Positions 47,040 to 58,139 of a DNA stretch of 64,000 nucleotides are shown piece by piece. The stretch is from positions 1 through 64,000 of the forward strand of contig CAJNYU010003950.1 of NCBI GenBank assembly GCA_905331475.1. Direction: 5' to 3'. The position numbers and the translations under genes are program-made. Positions within the stretch are counted from its first letter, which is position 1. Every line of letters begins with the position of its first letter. Under the pieces are notes generated by a model. That model had not been told where the DNA came from and did not search any database. It worked only from the letters and a program-made list of their open reading frames with translations. Origin of the DNA: Rotaria socialis. Taxonomy: Eukaryota > Rotifera > Eurotatoria > Philodinida > Philodinidae.

Positions 47040-48814
47040 ATGAGTGATATAGAACAGAGAATGATATTCGAATTCTTACCCAATGAAATTCTTATTGAAT
47101 GCTTTACATATTTGAATGCATTCGATCTGTTTTATTCATTTGATGAGTTAAACTCTCGTTTGAATAATCTTATTCGTAATGTTCGACTTTGCATTAACTT
47201 CGAAGATGTTAATAAAACACTATTTGATAAATTTTGTGCAAAAATGCTGATCGATACAAATATTCAAAATCAAATTCATTCAATCGAAATATTAAATGAT
47301 GATCAATGTTTTCAATGCAATCTATTTCTCTCATCTTTTCCACCAAATAAATTTCCAAATCTTCAGAGATTTATATGGACACCTCCATTATTATCGCATG
47401 ACGAATATTCTATCGAATATCAAAATTCATATCTTAATCAATCAGAAGAGAATATACATCTTATAATCAAACAAAGTGATCTACCATTATCTCAACTACG
47501 GGCATTGGCTACATCAGATATAGCTCCGTTTATATCAAATATTCATCAAAATTCAATAATTAAGAATTTAAAATTTCGACGTTTCATTTAAAAGATTCTG
47601 AATGTCTTTGTAATAACGTTCCGATGTTAAAATATTTACATATTAAATTTATGAATCGTGTATATGTACAGATGCCTAACATATTTTCAAATCATCAACA
47701 TAGGTTTCATCTAAAACAATTAATTATTGATCAATTTACCGATACGTTCGCGAACTTTGAAATGTTTGTAAAACAAACACCGAATTTAAAGAGTTTAACA
47801 TTCATCAGTCATAATAATGATGATATAAATATCATTGATGCTAATCGTTGGGAATATCTGATAGTATCATCAATACCTAAATTAGATACTTTCAATTTTA
47901 AATGCAGTTATTATGAATCAGCTCCGTACTTTCGATACACTCATCAAACCAAAATCGACAAATTTAAACAATTTCAAAGTGATTTTTGGAAAGAACAACA
48001 TCATTGGTGCTTTGAATATATAGAAGAAGATCATTTAATATCCTTTTATACAATACCTTATATATGTGATACATATCAAATAGAGTTTAATTTTACAAAT
48101 TCTTCGAGTAATTTAGTCAATACATTTGCTAATGTTAAAAAATTGACATTAAAATATGAAAGATTAGTCGAAAATTCGAAGTATTATTTTCCAAATGTTA
48201 CATCTTTAACATTAAGTAGAGTTCATTTTGATACATTGCTGACAACTGAGCGTGTTCAATATTTGAAAATGATGATTAATTTGTTTAATCTCAAACATCT
48301 GGATATGCCGGATAATAAGAAAGCAGATGCCTCTTGTTTATTAGAGATATTTAAACAAACACCGCAATTATCATCAATATCAATTGATCCAGATTGGCTC
48401 CAAGAGATTTTAAATAATAAAGGTATATTCGAATATTTAACCAAAATGATTAAAAATTTCAATTTCATCGAGTACAAGGCTAGAATTGACAGCTCTTTCC
48501 AAATAAAAAACTTTTGTAAAATCTTTCCAAATATTGAACATTTACAATGTAGGATTCATGATACAGAAAATGTATTCGTTATTATTGATAATTTACCAAA
48601 ATTATCTACTTTGAAGATAAAACATGAAAGTAAATTTGAGCCAGAAGAAACATTTTTAGAATTTAAAAATGAAGCATCGAAAAGAGATATACCTTATTAT
48701 ATAAGCTTCTACAATCTTACGGAGACGCATTTTTGGTATGGGAGCCGTCTGGGTCATGATTGGTTTGTGACACAATTATTTATTTGGATTGGCAACAAAC
48801 GGACACTTGATTGA
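47040..48814 (+). pseudogene. F-box/LRR-like gene with a single frameshift
   Basis: The first frame (47040-47591) starts with an F-box (FLPNEILIECFTYLNAFDLF, about residues 12-50). It stops at 47589-47591, while the coding signal continues in the +1 frame through STFHLKDSECLCNN into a long LRR-like region (LKYLHIKF, LKSLTFISHN, LKKLTLKYE-like units) to the TGA at 48812-48814. The total of 1,775 nt is one base off a multiple of three, so a single indel near 47565-47585 accounts for it. Joined, it would be about 591 aa, a plausible size for these large bdelloid F-box proteins. Either it is a young pseudogene or the assembly has a one-base error. AATAAA follows at 48844. Confidence 0.75.
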
Positions 48815-49261
48815 GAAATCCTCTCGTTAGATTTATGATTTAAAATAAAAATATTAACTTTTTTTAAAGGTTTTTTATGTAACTTATTATTCTTTATCAT
48901 AAAATGTCTCTTGATTTTTGTTTTATAATGATAGAAATTTAAGGGTGTGGGTTTAGAGCTGTCATTTACCACATCCAAACGCAAAATTTTCTTATAGCAC
49001 TTTCTTTTATTTTCGTGCTTCCTGGCGCAGCATTCGTTTCTTTTGAATTGGCTGGTTTGTTGGGAAATACTGACAGATTCAAGCATATGAATAAAAGTCT
49101 GTCGTTAGCAATAGATCCATTCCTTTAAAATAAGAAAAATCAGGTTTATTTTCAACAAAGTTAATGATTGAAGGATTCATGTAAATAATATTGAATAAAA
49201 TTTACAACAAAGCTTTAATTTTCCCCGAAAATCTAAAGTATTAAACAGTTTTTATCGACTG
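48815..49261. other. Intergenic, convergent gene ends
   Basis: Holds the F-box gene's AATAAA (48844-48849) and a GGGTGTGGGT motif at 48943-48952. No gene. Confidence 0.5.
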
Positions 49262-49818
49262 TTAGTCAGATGGCGTTATTGCATTTTGATTAGTCCTTAA
49301 CAAAGTATCTCCCAGTTCACTACTGGAAGTCATCTCAAAGTCAATAATTGATTTTAAAGTTTCGGCCAATGTATGATTGGCGTTCTTTATTTGACCACAC
49401 GCTTCTGCATGCATACGTCGTTGTTGTTCGTTCTTGAGGCTGAAAGTTAATCGTTTCAAGTTAGAACACAAATTATCAATATGTGTCAATAAGTGATTGC
49501 TATGTTCTATCATTTGTATTGCTTCTGATTCCATTTTGTCGCATAACTTCGCCAGATACTCGAGACTTTTCACTGCTAATGTCTGATGGTTACGGTATTT
49601 TTTCAGAAATTTCCAAATTCCATATCCGAGAGCGCCAATTCCGATTACTCCGACAGCTACTGCACCGATGATTACATAAGGTCCCGCGACAGTAAGAGAT
49701 CCGACTATTAATACGCCAGCAGGTCCTAATATTGACGAATTAAGTAGACCTCCAGTAAGGAAGTGAACGCAGAATTAACTCCAACGACTCTTGGATTACG
49801 ATAGTGATGGTCACTCAT
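49262..49818 (-). pseudogene. Small membrane/coiled-coil protein with a frameshift, unrecognised
   Basis: From ATG at 49818 (MSDHHYRNPRVVGVN) the frame is lost after about 22 codons near 49755-49770. The coding signal then continues one base out as LTGGLLNSSILGPAGVL, a strongly hydrophobic, Gly-rich double segment (VAGPYVIIGAVAVGVIGIGA), a basic KFLKKYRNHQ, and a helical C-terminal half (SLEYLAKLCDKMESEAIQMI ... LKRLTFSLKNEQQRRMHAE) that resembles a coiled coil. The total of 557 nt is one base off frame. I do not recognise the family. The one-base break may be an assembly error. Confidence 0.55.
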
Positions 49819-50260
49819 AAGATCAAAAGTCAACAACTTTTACTTGGAAAACTACACAAAAATGACAAAAAATAAACGGAAAAAAACATAAATATTCATC
49901 TTATCGTTATCATCATCAAAGTTTTGATAACTATGTCTGATCTAGCAACCACTCATATAGCTATAAGTATCTCGTACGTGACATCTATTGAAAGTTCTCT
50001 AACTTAATTTCTAGTAAGAACGGGATCGATTTCTACTAGGAAGCAATCATTTTGGAGTACTACGAATTCTATCGTGCCTTATTTCAAATTGTAGATTTAT
50101 CAATTTATACATAACTTTCAATTAACGGGTGCGAGCGTCAGTGTTTATTAAGCTAAAATTCACCCACACCCATACGCCAACAATTGTCGTACTATCACAA
50201 TTCTAGCTAAAGTGTTTTTTTATTTCCCGAAAAAAAAATGTTTTCTCATAGTTCAATGTA
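49819..50260. other. Intergenic between two minus-strand genes
   Basis: Contains CACCCACACCC at 50161-50171, about 90 bp beyond the SLC5 stop. No gene. Confidence 0.45.
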
Positions 50261-53236
50261 TCAAGCATTCGCATACATTTTATCAATACGATAATCAGCA
50301 AAAAATGCCCAAAGAAAAGCACAAAATCCTAAAATAATTACACCATTTAAATTGCAAAAGCGTTTCCAAAATAAATTCTCTGTTGCTAATGGCGGCATTG
50401 TCACCGTATCACTCGTTCCATTTTGATTGTCATCTTGATGTTCGACACCACATATCCATGAAAATATTAATTTAAAATAATATTTTCCATTTTTATTCAT
50501 TGGATCTATAGAAATAAATCGACAGTGTTAATTTCAACGGAGAAATAAAATCTTTAATTACCTAGAGAAAATATACGTAACGTTTGCCCAGATGTACTTG
50601 GCGATTGAATAGGAACAGTTAATGGACTGTTTTTATCTTCAAATGAAGTATCTGCTTTATGCCAACCTCCTGATTTTGTTGGTATTGGTGTTGGTTTAAC
50701 TGGATTATTTAAATCAAATATATTCAGGCCATGCAACTATTAAAAACAAGTACAAGATTTCTATGAATCTTTGTATCCTAACTTTGATTAACTTACACAT
50801 TGATCAGGAATAGGTCGAGTCAGCAGACTGACCGTAATCGTAATTAAACAAGTGAGTACAAATAGAAGAATAGCAAAATATAAATAATGAAATTTAATTG
50901 CATCTGGACGTTGATCTGTATGTGACAATACACATGGTGGAACGGAATATGAATATTCCCACACAAAACGAATTAAGCCAATCACTAAACCACATATAAG
51001 ACCCCAGAATGCACCCTAAATTATAGATAGAAAATTCGACATTCATTTCATTGGTTTCCGATGGGACTCACTTCCTCGTTTACTCGTTTCCATAATATTG
51101 TAAGAAGATAAATTGCACAGATGGGGGGAGCAAGAAAACTTTGCACTGATCTATAGGAAATAATTTTGGTTTTCGATTTTCATAAATAGAATGTATCCTA
51201 CTGGATATAGTCAAATAGACGACCGCCTTGTGCTATTGAAATAATTGGAATCCAAAGAATTGATATACCAACAAGTATCAATGTAAAACCTCTATTTCGA
51301 GGGGAAAACAAGAATAAATTTTTATTTTTTCTCTCACCTTCCGACTATCAATAATTCCCATTGTGGTGCTCTAGCTCGAAAACGTTGCCATATATCAATA
51401 GTAAATATAGTTGATGATGAATTAAATATCGATGTTAATGACGTCATTAATGCTGCGATCATACAAGCGAGCATGAGACCACGCAAAACTCTTGGCATCA
51501 ATTCAATAACGATCAACGGATAGGCTATATCTGTGCACGATGATTCACTGCCACATATTTCTTTGCATGTTTGCGGAGTTGAACAACCAATTCTATCTTC
51601 ATTAATAAGAAGAAAATTCATGAAATATTTTCTACGATTTTTTTGTGCTAACTATTACCTTGAAAAAGTATTCGTGCGACCATACCCGGAATAATCATAA
51701 GAAAGAGAGGCAAGAATTTTAAATAACTAGCGACTATACAACCAGCTCGAGCATGAGTTAGATTTTTAGCAGCAAGCGCTCGTTGAACGATTACCTAAAC
51801 ATTAGTCAATCATCAACATGATTAAACATTTTACTTTTACCCACTTGATCACTAAAAATAAAATACAAAAATTCTTCACAAGTTTAAGGTCTCTACGAAG
51901 TTTGAAAACTAACCTGCACCAATACCAAATACTCAAAATAGTCATACCAAAAATGCCCACCCATGGAGGGCCATTACTTGAGTTAAGTGGTCGAATAATA
52001 CTAAAATAATCTTCCGGCGGTACACCACACATGGTATCATTATGCAATGTTGTATCGGCAAGAGAATATGGATAAAGTTCTTTTATCATTTGTAAACCGC
52101 CCACTCGAACATAACTTATAACCATAAGAATAAAAGCTGCCACAACATAATAATTGTTTGAATAAAATCAGTCCAAATAACAGCAGATAATCCTCCTAGA
52201 ATACAAACGCTTTCATTTTTATCAAAAACAAGTAAGAGAGAGCTTAGTCTTTTAACATACAACCAATGGTGAATACAGCAGCCAGAGCAACAAGGGCAAT
52301 AATTGATACATACATATTCCAGCCAAGCGCTTGATTAAGAAATATGGCGCCAGAATAGAGATCAACTGATATTTTGGTAAATATAGAAAGTATCAAAGCT
52401 AGAACAGTTTGATAAAGACGAATTCTATCACCACCGAATCTTTTCTTTAAAAACTCTGGCATTGTAAAAACCTAATTTTAAAGTATTTCCAACAGAAAAC
52501 CAACTAGATTCTTATCCTTTACTTACATCCGCTTTTATATAAACAGGCAGAAAAACCCAACCGAGAATCACTAGCACATAACTTGCCTAAATAAAACGAT
52601 AAATCAACTGTGAAAATATTTTAATTCAATATTCATGAACATACATTTAGTTCAAAACCAGCTACACCAATGCCATTACTTGCTCCACTTCCTATCGAGA
52701 CAATAATGTCAACATTAACAGCGGAATGACTCATTCTCGTAGCAAAAACAAAACAGACGACATTTTGTTATTTGCCAATAGATATAAATAATCTCTTCCT
52801 TTCATAAAGTTTACCAAGGTTACTCAGTACTCTCAAACATTTATCATAAGCAAAAATACCTGCCAGGCCAATGAAGTGTCCACTGCCAATATTACTGGCA
52901 AATAAAGATGCGCCCACCTGAAAAAATTCATTTAAGATTAACTTCGAACTTAATGAACTAAAATCCTACTGGTAAAAACGTCATAGTTCGTCCGGCAAGA
53001 AAGTATCCTCCTAAGAAAAATATCATAATCATTCTTAATGTCTACGTTTTAAACACTAACCAACACTTCCACGATTCTTACATGATGACTAAAATATAGA
53101 AACGAATGTCCCGCACGTCAAGTCTAAATACAAATACACCTACCCATATACCAAAACCGATAACAATAATGAAATAGGCAATTAAAACTAAAATGTCTGC
53201 CCAGTGAAGAGGAAAACTACTGATTGTGTTTGCCAT
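50261..53236 (-). CDS. SLC5/SGLT-type sodium-solute symporter, 16 exons, one apparent frameshift
   Basis: Minus-strand exons: 53144-53236, 53061-53088, 52970-53010, 52860-52917, 52645-52691, 52527-52586, 52264-52471, 51914-52195, 51845-51851, 51659-51794, 51338-51596, 51202-51291, 51072-51150, 50797-51015, 50562-50736, 50261-50505. All junctions are GT..AG and phases fit, giving about 675 aa, the normal SGLT length. Diagnostic stretches are [71 protein letters not shown] and [18 protein letters not shown]. Family members couple Na+ to uptake of sugars, inositol or similar solutes at the plasma membrane. The substrate cannot be told. Exon 9 is a 7-nt microexon. Exon 8 is one base short between TIIML and AAFILM (near 52144), so the gene is either freshly broken or misassembled. 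It lies 150 bp downstream of YEATS4, same strand. Confidence 0.85.
51845..51851 (-). other. 7-nt microexon (TGATCAA) of the SLC5 gene
   Basis: Between the exon ending WYWC+AG (51914) and the exon beginning VIVQR (51794) the family-conserved residues Asp-Gln are missing. A 7-nt exon TGATCAA, preceded by TATTTTTAG and followed by GTGGGT, restores C-S-D-Q-V-I-V-Q-R in frame. The flanking introns are 62 nt (51852-51913) and 50 nt (51795-51844). Confidence 0.8.
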
Positions 53237-53386
53237 CTCGCTTTTAAAACAACTTAATGGCTGATCTTTCTGTGCCTTTATCTTTTAAAATCTTTTGTCA
53301 ATATTTATTGACTATGCGTAGGAACTAACCAATTGTAAGTTTCTCTTCTTGTATTTATATTGCGTAGAGAAAAAAAGGTTAACTAT

Positions 53387-54360
53387 TTAATCTCGAATTA
53401 TATTGTCATTGGTTGGTGAAATCAATGTAATTGATCGTTGTCGAACATGTTTTATACTCTGTTGAGTTAAACAAAGTCGTTCAGTTAAATCTTGAATTTC
53501 ATGTCGTACTCGTTCACGAGCTCTTTTTATACGTGTAACTGTATAAATTTTTCTCTTTGCATCTGAAATAAATACAAAAAGAAAATCGATCAAAGAGAAC
53601 CACTCGAGTTTCATCTACATACATTCTTGTTCAATCGCTCGATTTTCTTCGGTTGATATCGGGAGTAATTGTGTAGAATTTATTGCTCGAGCCAATAAAT
53701 CAGACGGCTCTTGAAAAACCTATGCAATAAAAAAAATAACCGAACACGTTGGATGCACCAATGAAATTATATTTAAAAACTGCTCAACTTACTAATTCAT
53801 CATAATATTCATTGACTAACGGTTTTCTACCAACGACAATATCGGGTTCTGTTGAAAACAATTTCAAATGAAAATAAAATACCACCTAGAATAAATTCCT
53901 TAAAATTTTCCGCAAAACAAATACGCCTACCGGTTTCTCACACGGGTCAGCAAAGAAAATTGTTATCTGCGTTTCAAATTCTCCCCAGCCGCTTTCTTCA
54001 ATCTCGTAGGGTGGTTGATTGAGAACTAAAAGTAAAAGAGAAAATAATTTTTTTTTAAATAAAAAAACTCTTTTTCGATGATCTACCGCGAACATTATTC
54101 GGGTAGGTTTCATGTAAACGAAATTGTATTCGATTAATATATTTTGTCATGTCATCATTATTAAACGATCGAACATAGAGTTTCCATTTATGTGTATGTC
54201 CATCGGAGTCTCTTTTCGAACCGAAATGCTGTGCTGTATTACCATAAACAATAGGTTTTACAATAGTCACGGGTATTCGCTAAAAAAATTCAATTATTTT
54301 CATCATCAATTTCATCAACTCGATTCACGCTGTTACTGATTCTGATGCTATTGTTGACAT
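53387..54360 (-). CDS. YEATS4: YEATS-domain protein, GAS41/YEATS4 orthologue, 6 coding exons
   Basis: Exons 54337-54360, 54087-54279, 53931-54025, 53793-53885, 53623-53719 and 53387-53562 join in phase to 225 aa, against about 227 in human. Residues 12-130 form the YEATS domain ([55 protein letters not shown]). Then come [12 protein letters not shown] and a C-terminal coiled coil ([20 protein letters not shown]). YEATS4 reads acetylated/acylated histone H3 and is a shared subunit of SRCAP and TIP60 chromatin complexes in the nucleus. The first exon encodes only [18 protein letters not shown] directly before the ATG suggests a 5'-UTR intron. The long tandem of short introns (49-91 nt) is typical of the window. 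The SLC5 gene follows 150 bp downstream. Confidence 0.92.
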
Positions 54361-55460
54361 CTAAAATAAAGTTTCGTTTCTTTTTCATGAGTTTAAACTT
54401 CTTCAACACACGAGTGATAAAGAAATTGCATTGGTTGGTTTGAGATTTATATCTAATAAAGAAAAACTTCACTAGGTGACACAAGTCGCCAAGATTTGAC
54501 TGCAAAATTCACAACTCATTCATCAGAATTCTCCGATATAGCAAAAATAAGAAGCTTTTTCAGGGTGATCATTTATTTTAAATACACATGATTAGTCCAT
54601 CGCCTTCTTATCTATATGTTTCATGGTTGTTTATCATAATATAATACGCGCCGCATCATTTTTTTCTCGCTTATCAAGTGAATGATAAAACACATACGTT
54701 GATCACCTTATGGAGGTTGTTATTGTTTCACGGGTCTAAAATAATTACAAATCTTAATGAGCCTCATTTTCACTTTAAATTCGCTAATTAAGATTCATCT
54801 AAAAAAGCAGCAGCAGCAGCAGCAGCTTAAGCGAATCCGAAAATTCGATCTTTCATTACATTAGGTTTCTTTCTTCTTCTTCTTCTTCTGCTCTTCTAAA
54901 CAGTAAGATAATTAGATAAAAATAAGTATTATTCATAGATGATCTACTTGTAGCATATGATTATAAATGAATACGCATTATATTTTCAATAGTCGTATTT
55001 TATTTTTCACACACAACCAAAAAAAAGACGTGCGCGACAAAAAGAAAGAAACACATCCGCGTTAAATAAAAAAAGCCATTAGCCGTTTGTTATTATTGTT
55101 TTAATATTGCGAATACAAAGTGATATCATTGATAGTAGTAAAAATTGCAAGATGATGATGATGGCTTCAGTGGAATTATTTTTACGAATATATTTTTTTA
55201 AATTTTTCATCGGCACTTGTTTATCACGTAAAAAATAGATGTGTTTGTGTGTGTCTCTGTGTGATAAAATAAAAAGGGATGAAGCAGAAAAAGAAGAAAA
55301 ATCTTGGTGTTTTAAAAGAATGAAATTTGTGCGAATATTCAAAGAAAATGTTTTCATAGAGTTTTGATAGAATAAAAATAATCATAAAAACGAATAACAG
55401 CGACGATGCTTTGACGATTTAAAATAAAACATAAAAATCGAAGAGGAAGAAAATTATCGT
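54361..55460. other. Intergenic region with microsatellites
   Basis: Upstream of YEATS4 (probable 5'-UTR intron at 54361 and beyond) and downstream of the small membrane-protein gene at 55461. It contains a (CAG)n run at about 54809-54826 and a (CTT)n run at about 54872-54890. No gene was recognised. Confidence 0.5.
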
Positions 55461-55931
55461 TTATAATGATCGGCGCAATTTGTGGTAACCGGCAAAGCAC
55501 AAAGCAGCTATCAAAATGGCCATATTTGCATAATGACCAGATTCACCACTATTACTGATAGTTTTCAATGCATTATAGAGTTTGCCTGAAAACATTTGAT
55601 GATAAAAATATGCAATGATGTACAAAAAGGCTTTGTGAGATCTTACCGAGATAGGCAGTTACTGCAATAAATGATGCAAATAAACCAAGTAGACCCATCG
55701 TTGCTAAACAAAGTAAACACAACAGTAGGCCACCCAAGCCTCCAATCAAACCTAAAAGACCACCTTTGCCACCTGATGATGCTGCTGCTCTGGGTGGTCT
55801 ATAGATAAATGTTCATATGAAACTTTTATTTATGTCAATCATAATCAAACTTACGGAGCTGGATATCGACGACCAGGTCGTGCGGTGTATCGGACACCGG
55901 TACGTCGGATGGGCACTCGAATTCGGGGCAT
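55461..55931 (-). CDS. Small Gly-rich two-helix membrane protein, 3 exons (paralogue of 57535-58139)
   Basis: Exons 55855-55931, 55647-55798 and 55461-55585 join in phase to 117 aa. The N terminus is Arg/Pro-rich (MPRIRVPIRRTGVRYTARPG). Then comes a Gly/Leu-rich membrane segment (LIGGLGGLLLCLLCLATMGL, about residues 42-72), a short polar loop, and a second helix (MAILIAALCFAGY) before a basic end. I do not recognise a known family. The gene at 57535-58139 on the opposite strand has the same domain order and the same intron phases (2 then 1), so the two are paralogues arranged head to head. The basic N terminus may contact acidic surfaces or membranes. Confidence 0.75.
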
Positions 55932-57534
55932 TTTTAAGAGTTCTCTAGAATGGAAAATCAACTAAATACGATCAAGATATTGAATCAAAAATCACAAGAA
56001 GATTTCTCAAGGACAACTTGCAATGATCCCTATACCTACCTAAATTAGATAGGGGTGTTGTTGTTGTTCTCTTTTAGACTATCACTACCTGCCTGACGAT
56101 TCAAGAGCTCTCTTACTCACATGAAAAATAGTGAAGAGAAGAAAAAAAAGAGAAAGAAAAAGGGATGAATAGGGGACTTTTCTGATCAACACAAACATGC
56201 ATACATGATGATGATTGCAATAACAAGACAGAGAGAGAGAGAGAGAGAGAGAGACGGAGAGAAAAAGAGAGAAAGAGAGGTTTGAAGTCCAAAAAAGAAA
56301 TTATAATTGGCCAGCCAATACAAAAAAAAAGAATCACAACATTCTTGGTATAACTACTAGTGATGAGATATACCCCTGAAGGTTGTACATAGAGAGAGAG
56401 AGAGAGAGAGAGAGAAAGAAAGAGGAGGCGAAATATCGTTTCTCTCTAGAATATTACCTCTGTTTGTCATACCTGTCCATGTATGGGTATTATGCGAAGC
56501 GAAAAAAAAATTCAGAAAGAAAGATGCGCAATGAAATGTAAAAAAAAGGCAGGTAATCAATCAACCGAAACACTCCTGACTGACTGCACACGCATATGAT
56601 AATGACTTTTCTCTCTTTTGCAAGTCGATGCCTGTACGTGATGCGACCAAAACATGTTGTCGACACACTGTTCTGGTCGCATTTAGTTTTCTTCCTGACT
56701 TACGACTGACTCCTTTCTCTTGTCAGATATTCGACGTAGCTGATCACTAATTACAATGTCTTACTAGCTATTGAAACATTAGACATTCTCAGGAAATAGT
56801 TATTTTTATTTCGTGCGGTGAGTGTAAGTGATAGGGGGAAAAAGTAAAGGACGAGCATTTTCTCTTTTTTTTTCTTCTGATGACGTTTTTTGTACATGGC
56901 TCAGGTGCAAATCAGCGATGATAACTATGAAGTCATGCGTAGCACAACTAACTAGGAGGAGAGAAATGAAGAAGCAATATAATATATGTTTCGCAAAGAA
57001 GAGTGTGGGTAGCTTGATCATGGCGTCGACAAAATTCGTACGCACCAAAGTCATGGTTATATGTTAGTGTCTTTTTCTTCGCTATTAGAAGAGTAAAGTT
57101 GAGAAAAAGAAACAGAGAGAGCGAGAGAGAGAGAGAGAAAAGGAGAAAAGAGAGAAAACAAAAACTAGGATCCCCGATAAGACAATGTGATGACGATGTT
57201 GGACGTATTGAGTTATTAAAAGGGGGCGATTGATCAGGAGAAGAGTATAATGATACAGAGAGAGAGAGAGAGCGCGAGAAAAAAACGAAGAAAATTTCGT
57301 AGCTTGCTGCATAGTGGTATCTCACTTTTTAGCGTACTGCAAACAAGCCGTTAACGTTTCTGGCGAGAGAAGACTATCGCGTAGGTAAGTGAAAAAAGAA
57401 GAAAAGAGAAGAAAAGAGAAGAGAGGAGAGAAAGACATGCTGATAATAGAAAGTTGTGTTTGAACACGTGTGGACAGTTGATGACCAGATAACCTTCGAT
57501 ATGCATGTTCTGTTTTAGATCTTAATAGGTGAGG
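55932..57534. other. Shared 1.6-kb upstream region of two divergent paralogues
   Basis: Purine-rich on the plus strand, with (GA)n tracts at about 56229-56253, 56393-56414, 57113-57138 and 57259-57274, plus many GAAAAG words. These create spurious Ser/Leu-rich ORFs on the minus strand. It should contain the promoters of both flanking genes. No TATA box or other site can be assigned with confidence. Confidence 0.55.
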
Positions 57535-58139
57535 ATGTCTTCTGCATTTCAAGGACCTATTCCAACACCACAACCATATGGTTCTCGGTAAGATTTGCTT
57601 TTTTTTATATTTTTTTGCTTTTTGAAAAATATATTTTCACAATATTTTCTAGACCAAGATCATATGGTGGTGTGAGATCATATGGTGGTGCGAGATCATA
57701 TGGTGGTGCGAGATCATATGGTGGTGCTAGACGACCATATGGTAGTGTTAGACCATATCGTAGTGTAAGACCATATGGTGGTGTAAGACCAGGAGCTCCA
57801 GGCTTAGGTGGTTCATCCGGTGCCGGGGCTGCACTTAGTGGTGCTCTCGGTGCTCTTGGTGGCACTCTTGGTTGTCTTCTATGTTTAGCAGCTATTGGCG
57901 CATTGGGCTTATTCGCTTGTTTCATTGCTCTAGCAGCTTACGCAAGTATGTGTTTCTTGTAGAGATACGTTAATCGAACACCGATTGATTCACAAATCGA
58001 TTTTAATTTAGAACAATTTCTTACTGCATACAAGAAAGCTGAAGGAATTAATGGTGCAGATGGACAAACACAAATTGGCCTTATGCTTCTATTTGCCTCA
58101 CTTTTCTATACTGTCGTCTGTCGTATACAACGAAGTTAG
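57535..58139 (+). CDS. SYGG-repeat two-helix membrane protein, 3 exons (paralogue of 55461-55931)
   Basis: Exons 57535-57587, 57653-57945 and 58012-58139 join in phase to 157 aa. The N-terminal region begins MSSAFQGPIPTPQPYGSR and continues into tandem six-residue units RSYGGA/V and related RPYGSV units (about residues 20-60). A Gly/Ala-rich stretch and a membrane segment follow (LGCLLCLAAIGALGLFACFI), then a polar loop (KKAEGINGADGQ) and a second helix (IGLMLLFASLFYTVV) with a basic end. Tyr/Gly repeats of this sort are flexible and can self-associate. The function is unknown. Domain order and intron phases match the head-to-head neighbour, but only this copy carries the repeat expansion. 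AATAAA lies near 58399. Confidence 0.78.
57656..57785 (+). repeat. 18-bp tandem repeat encoding RSYGGA units
   Basis: AGATCATATGGTGGTGCG is repeated almost exactly three to four times, followed by degenerate AGACCATATGGTAGTGTT-type units, in frame with the coding sequence. Each unit contains the palindrome CATATG. Confidence 0.85.

Noticed and set aside
56113-57573. Several minus-strand ORFs rich in SLSLSLS
   Set aside because: They are translations of (GA)n purine tracts on the plus strand.
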